Shown here: positions 62,413 through 64,000 of the stretch, piece after piece
How positions within the stretch are numbered: the stretch's first letter is position 1
Layout: each line of letters opens with the position of its first letter
NCBI GenBank assembly: GCA_014529385.2
Contig: CM043944.1
Span: 54,729,768 to 54,793,767, forward strand
Origin: Adiantum capillus-veneris
Taxonomy: Eukaryota > Streptophyta > Polypodiopsida > Polypodiales > Pteridaceae
DNA: 64,000 nucleotides
Direction of reading: 5' to 3'
Notes under the pieces: model-generated
The model's database searches: none
What the model was told of the DNA's origin: nothing
What the model saw: the letters and a program-made list of their open reading frames with translations, nothing else
Translations under genes and position numbers: made by a program

Positions 62413-62816
62413 TTTGCACTAAAATCCCATTCTGCATTAACATCAGCATCATAGTCCCCTTTCACAAAGGACTCAACAATGGTTGCATTTGTAGTGGAAC
62501 CAACATTTGCAGTGGAACCACCCGCTTTCTTCTTAGCATCTTCGGAATTCAACTTAGGACATTGCTTGATCAAGTGATCATTAGCTTTACAATAATGGCA
62601 ACTCATCTTCTTTTTGCCCTTATCACCTAAATTTCCAGACGAATTACTGCCACCAGAAGCATTAAGAACACGTGATTTTCCACTCACAGAAAAACCATAG
62701 GAAGTGGTTGCATCCCTATTACCACCCTTTCCTTGAGCAGCAATAAAAGCATGTTCAAATGCACGATCTCTAGTCCAGTTTTTTTGGAAAGTGACTCTTG
62801 CAACAGCCATGTGCAT
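62373..62816 (-). pseudogene. gag: W gag C-terminal part with zinc knuckle
   Basis: 147 codons. The knuckle CHYCKANDHLIKQC has canonical C-X2-C-X4-H-X4-C spacing (about residues 73-86), preceded by a Ser/Gly-rich basic stretch and followed by an acidic part and WDFSAKC. In copia elements gag and pol form one frame; here a frameshift near 62400 separates them. The N-terminal gag (right of 62816) is decayed. Confidence 0.85.
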
Positions 62817-63137
62817 AATGCATCAAACTTGACAACTTCAGGAATTCCTTGGGTCATAAGTCTCTAAGTACTATCAAAAGTCTAATAAGAATCTAGTAAG
62901 TCATTAAGAATAGTCTACATGAAGCAAGTCCTCTTTCTTATTCCAGTGGACGAGGGGAACCCATGGTTTAATTTTAGATTTTTTGCTTTTTATGCTATTT
63001 TTAGCTTTTTGTGTTTTTTGACATTTTTGAAACGACGTGTGCTTTTTAGGATGACCTTCTTTGTCGGATTTAAAAATGATCACCCGGAGCAAAAACGAGA
63101 CCAAATGAGATTTTTACGGGAATTCTTTTTATAAAAA
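62817..63137 (-). other. decayed W gag upstream, then unassigned
   Basis: To about 62930 the minus strand still shows scattered gag-like residues. From 62950 the sequence is T-rich (TTTTTGC/TTTTTAGC words), without gene or primer site. The W 5' LTR is not recognisable. Confidence 0.4.
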
Positions 63138-63434
63138 GCGGTACTGTAAATACGTCGGGGCAGTACGAGAAAGTTGTAATTATGTTGAGACATAACGATG
63201 TGGCATAGTCTAGTTAAGGTTCCACTAGTTGGCCAAATATTGTTCAATTGATCAGTTTTACTGGAAAAATCGAATGGTAAGTGGGAGAGTTGACCACCAA
63301 AAGCTATGCCATGTTTTTAGAAAATACTGAAGTCTTTTTCCAAAAGCAGGAAGCTAATCCTAGCTGAGAGGTAGCACTACTTGTAGCTTGGGACACACTC
63401 TGGGCACTTGGAGAGGCTATAAATTGGCATAGAT
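63138..63434 (+). repeat. 297-bp promoter duplication, unit 1
   Basis: Unit 1 starts GCGGTAC. With unit 2 it shares GTTGTAATTATGTTG-type, GTTGACNACCAAAA and AGGAAGCTAATCCT blocks, with about 12% difference by eye. It holds a TATA box (CTATAAATTGG, 63417-63427) near its right end. Confidence 0.88.
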
Positions 63435-63731
63435 GCGGTACCATAAATACGTCGGGCACTAAGGGAAAGTCGTAATTATGTTGGGACATTACGGTGGGGC
63501 ATAGTCTAGTTAAGGTTGCATTAGTTGGCTAGATATACAATTCAATTGGTCAGTTTTAGTGGAAAAATTGAATGGTAAGTGGGAGAGTTGACAACCAAAA
63601 TCTTTGCCATGTTTTTAGAAAAGACTAGAATCTTCTCCCAAATCAGGAAGCTAATCCTGGCTGATAGGTAGCACTACATGTAGCTTGGGGCACACTCCCG
63701 ATCGTTGGAGAAGCTATAAATTGGCATAGAC
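63435..63731 (+). repeat. 297-bp promoter duplication, unit 2
   Basis: Second unit, TATA box CTATAAATTGG at 63714-63724, exactly 297 bp from the first. Downstream follow transcript-like sequences (63740-63900), so the second box is the natural one for the downstream start. Confidence 0.88.
63714..63724 (+). promoter_or_regulatory. TATA box of the terminal LTR-like sequence
   Basis: CTATAAATTGG; a second box lies 297 bp upstream at 63417-63427. Confidence 0.55.
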
Positions 63732-64000
63732 ATCTCAATTTTCAGTGTCATTTGTTGCATCTATTACAACAAGGCTATACGTACCTATTATACAGAGAGG
63801 TGTAAGCTCTTCATCACCATCTCCATAAGCTCTTCTCTCTCGGGAAGAAGAAGAAGAATAAGAAGAAGAAGGATATTCTCTCTCTACTTGATTACTATCT
63901 CCTCTCGCATTTCACAATGTACGCACTCTCCCGAAGCTCTCGTGGTGGATACTTCTACGTAGCTCTCATCACCGCTCTCTTGCGGAGGCAAAGCAAGAAG
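63732..64000 (+). repeat. probable LTR, R-U5 part, cut by window end
   Basis: Follows the TATA box with a GAA-rich run (63843-63872), CTCTCTCTACTTGATT and CTCTTGCGGAGG. It resembles the R-U5 part of a copia-type LTR, but neither end nor a second copy is visible. Confidence 0.4.

Noticed and set aside
1-64000. tRNA, rRNA, CRISPR arrays or a bacterial-type defence system
   Set aside because: No tRNA cloverleaf, no rRNA core sequence and no direct repeats with regular unique spacers; the tandem array at 31540-32231 has no spacers. All coding content is eukaryotic retroelement.

Overview
The window looks like plant nuclear DNA consisting almost entirely of nested, partly broken mobile elements. 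Evidence for a land plant: LTR retrotransposons with TG...CA ends and short target duplications, primer sites of the initiator-Met and Asp-tRNA type, a chromodomain-type Ty3 element, Ty1/copia fragments, and no bacterial operon or Shine-Dalgarno logic. The repeat density suits a large-genome plant (fern, lycophyte, gymnosperm or similar); the sequence alone does not fix the species. I see no confidently identifiable host gene, tRNA, rRNA or CRISPR. One 324-nt minus-strand reading frame (29792-30115) is the best host-exon candidate.

Layout. 400-3501: decayed minus-strand gag remnant (G0). 4246-27170: a three-level nest. An old LTR of family X (X1, 4246-7892 plus 26675-26772) is split by element Y (7893-26674), and the 5' LTR of Y is split by young element Z (9654-18814, 574/572-bp LTRs, GCCCG target duplication). 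27170-29780: AT-rich interior, primer site and LTR of another minus-strand element (F). 29792-32510: exon-like frame, a ~63-bp tandem array split by a 1338-bp TTAA-flanked inverted-repeat element, and a CT microsatellite. 33669-39779: X2, an element with two ~1.94-kb LTRs. 39809-40938: 3' LTR and RNase H end of copia element W. 40939-52708: chromovirus D, with an internal ~1.8-kb tandem duplication, a second TTAA element and a long foldback. 52709-52909: a slice of W integrase. 52910-61732: Ty3-type element E, flanked by ACGG. 61737-62816: gag, protease and integrase start of W. 63138-64000: LTR-like sequence with a duplicated promoter.

How the parts relate. Z, Y and X2 all encode Gag-like protein (Z also a protease-like domain) but no reverse transcriptase or integrase, so they would need enzymes from other elements. 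E, D and W carry pol but are broken. The most notable signals are: a canonical -1 frameshift cassette at the pro/pol boundary of E; the gag-pro-only element Z with one in-frame TAG dividing a ~1725-codon reading frame; two CACTAG-ended elements flanked by TTAA, one with its empty site preserved in the surrounding tandem repeat; and a footprint of tandem duplication followed by LTR-LTR recombination in Y.
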